Shown here: piece after piece, positions 4,207 through 5,049 of the stretch
Layout: each line of letters starts with the position of its first letter
Position numbering within the stretch: position 1 is the first letter of the stretch
Assembly: GCA_018816605.1 (NCBI GenBank)
Contig: JAHIVS010000312.1
Location: 1 to 5,049 of the forward strand
Reading direction: 5' to 3'
DNA from: Pseudomonadota bacterium
GTDB taxonomy: Bacteria > Desulfobacterota > Desulfobacteria > Desulfobacterales > Desulfobacteraceae
DNA: 5,049 nt
Position numbers and translations under genes: made by a program
The notes under the pieces: generated by a model
Database searches by the model: none
The model's input: the letters and a program-made list of their open reading frames with translations, nothing else
Told to the model about the DNA's origin: nothing

Positions 4207-5049
4207 ATGAGTTTTAAAGAGTTTAATTTTGACCCCAAAGTAACTGCGGGAATAGAAGCCTGCGGATTTACCCTTCCCACACCGATACAAAAACAGGCAA
4301 TCCCCCCGATTCTTGAAGGGCGGGACATGCTTGGCCTTGCCCAGACCGGAACAGGAAAGACTGCAGCCTTTGTTCTGCCCCTTCTCCAGCGGCTTCTGGC
4401 AGGCCCCCGAAAAAAAGTAAGGGCCCTGATCGTGGCGCCCACCAGAGAATTGGCAGAGCAGATCCATGACGACATCAACAAAATGGCCAAAGGAACCGGC
4501 CTGCGCAGCATTTCCATTTATGGCGGCGTGGGCAAGCATCCCCAGATCAAGGCAATCCGAAATGGGGTTGAGATCATCGTTGCCTGTCCCGGTCGCCTGC
4601 TGGATCTTTTGAATGACAAAGCCTTTTCCCTGGGCGCCGTGGAAGTTCTGGTTCTTGATGAGGCAGACCACATGTTTGACAAGGGATTTCTCCCGGACAT
4701 CCGGCGAATCATAAAGCTTTTGCCCGTAAAACGGCAATCCCTGGTTTTTTCCGCCACCATGCCCCCTGAAATCCGCCTTCTGGCACAAACCATATTAAAA
4801 AACCCGGCAACCGTGCAAATAAACCACACCCAGCCGGTCCTCGCCATCTCCCATGTCCTGTTTCAGGTGGCCAAAGAACAAAAGACCTCCCTGCTCAAGA
4901 GCATCATCCAGGATGGGAAAATGACCTCTACCCTGGTGTTTACCCGCACCAAACACAAGGCAAAAAGCCTGGCCCTGCAATTGCAAAAGGCAGGTTATAG
5001 TGCGGCATCCATTCAAGGCAATCTTTCCCAGCAGAAACGACAGGAGGCG
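4207..5049 (+). CDS. DEAD-box ATP-dependent RNA helicase, RhlE-like, C-terminus cut off by window edge
   Basis: ATP-dependent RNA helicase that unwinds or remodels short RNA duplexes; bacterial relatives act in ribosome assembly, mRNA decay and cold adaptation. The 281 visible residues start MSFKEFNFDP, as in RhlE-type proteins. Motifs in order: Q motif with GFTLPTPIQ (20-28), motif I AQTGTGKT (45-52), Ia PTREL (78-82), GG (106-107), Ib CPGR (127-130), II DEAD (151-154), III SAT (182-184), motif IV region VFTRTK (244-249) and the start of the second RecA domain's QGNLSQQKR block (270-278). All catalytic residues of domain 1 are present. Motif V, motif VI and any basic C-terminal tail lie beyond 5049, so RhlE cannot be separated from related subfamilies such as SrmB, DeaD or RhlB with certainty. 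The ATG is fixed by TAGGAG 5 bases upstream. It follows waaA on the same strand, but the 417-bp gap suggests its own promoter and a long structured leader. Confidence 0.95.
   Translation, partial: MSFKEFNFDPKVTAGIEACGFTLPTPIQKQAIPPILEGRDMLGLAQTGTGKTAAFVLPLLQRLLAGPRKKVRALIVAPTRELAEQIHDDINKMAKGTGLRSISIYGGVGKHPQIKAIRNGVEIIVACPGRLLDLLNDKAFSLGAVEVLVLDEADHMFDKGFLPDIRRIIKLLPVKRQSLVFSATMPPEIRLLAQTILKNPATVQINHTQPVLAISHVLFQVAKEQKTSLLKSIIQDGKMTSTLVFTRTKHKAKSLALQLQKAGYSAASIQGNLSQQKRQEA

Noticed and set aside
4204..4788. 194-codon minus-strand open frame opposite the helicase, with others at 4113-4517 and 4518-4847
   Set aside because: All are antisense to a helicase with every expected motif; the peptides show no family resemblance.

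Overview
The window looks like chromosomal DNA from a Gram-negative, sulfate-reducer-like bacterium, probably Desulfobacterota (Desulfobacteraceae-like). This rests on lipid A/Kdo (lipopolysaccharide) genes, a DUF4416 protein, which is common in that group, and moderate GC coding sequence with AT-rich spacers. The taxonomic call is inference. I see no mobile element, tRNA, rRNA or CRISPR array.

Left half, minus strand (reading from 2397 down to 1): a compact three-gene run. msbA (lipid A flippase, 2397-634) is followed after 42 bp by a 57-residue Trm112/YcaR-type zinc-ribbon protein (591-418). Its stop codon overlaps the start of a DUF4416 gene in an ATGA junction; that gene runs off the left edge. 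A three-copy 14-bp-period repeat spans the msbA stop and the 42-bp gap.

Middle: a 57-bp divergent intergenic region (2398-2454) separates msbA from waaA (Kdo transferase, plus strand, 2455-3789). It must carry both promoters, and it contains a perfect 10-bp palindrome next to the msbA start. WaaA adds Kdo to lipid A and MsbA then flips the lipid A-core across the inner membrane, so the two divergent genes serve consecutive steps of one pathway.

Right part, plus strand: after waaA comes a 417-bp stretch with no confident gene (3790-4206), then a RhlE-like DEAD-box RNA helicase (4207 to beyond the window end) with a strong ribosome binding site. The stretch holds a possible waaA terminator, a candidate promoter near 3849-3876, and a possible 39-codon TTG-start small ORF. 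It also holds three predicted RNA hairpins. The first would bury the small ORF's Shine-Dalgarno sequence and start codon; the other two lie between the small ORF and the helicase ribosome binding site. The most interesting hypothesis here is that this is a structured cis-regulatory leader controlling an RNA helicase, which is the type of protein able to remodel it. That idea comes only from reading complementarity by eye.
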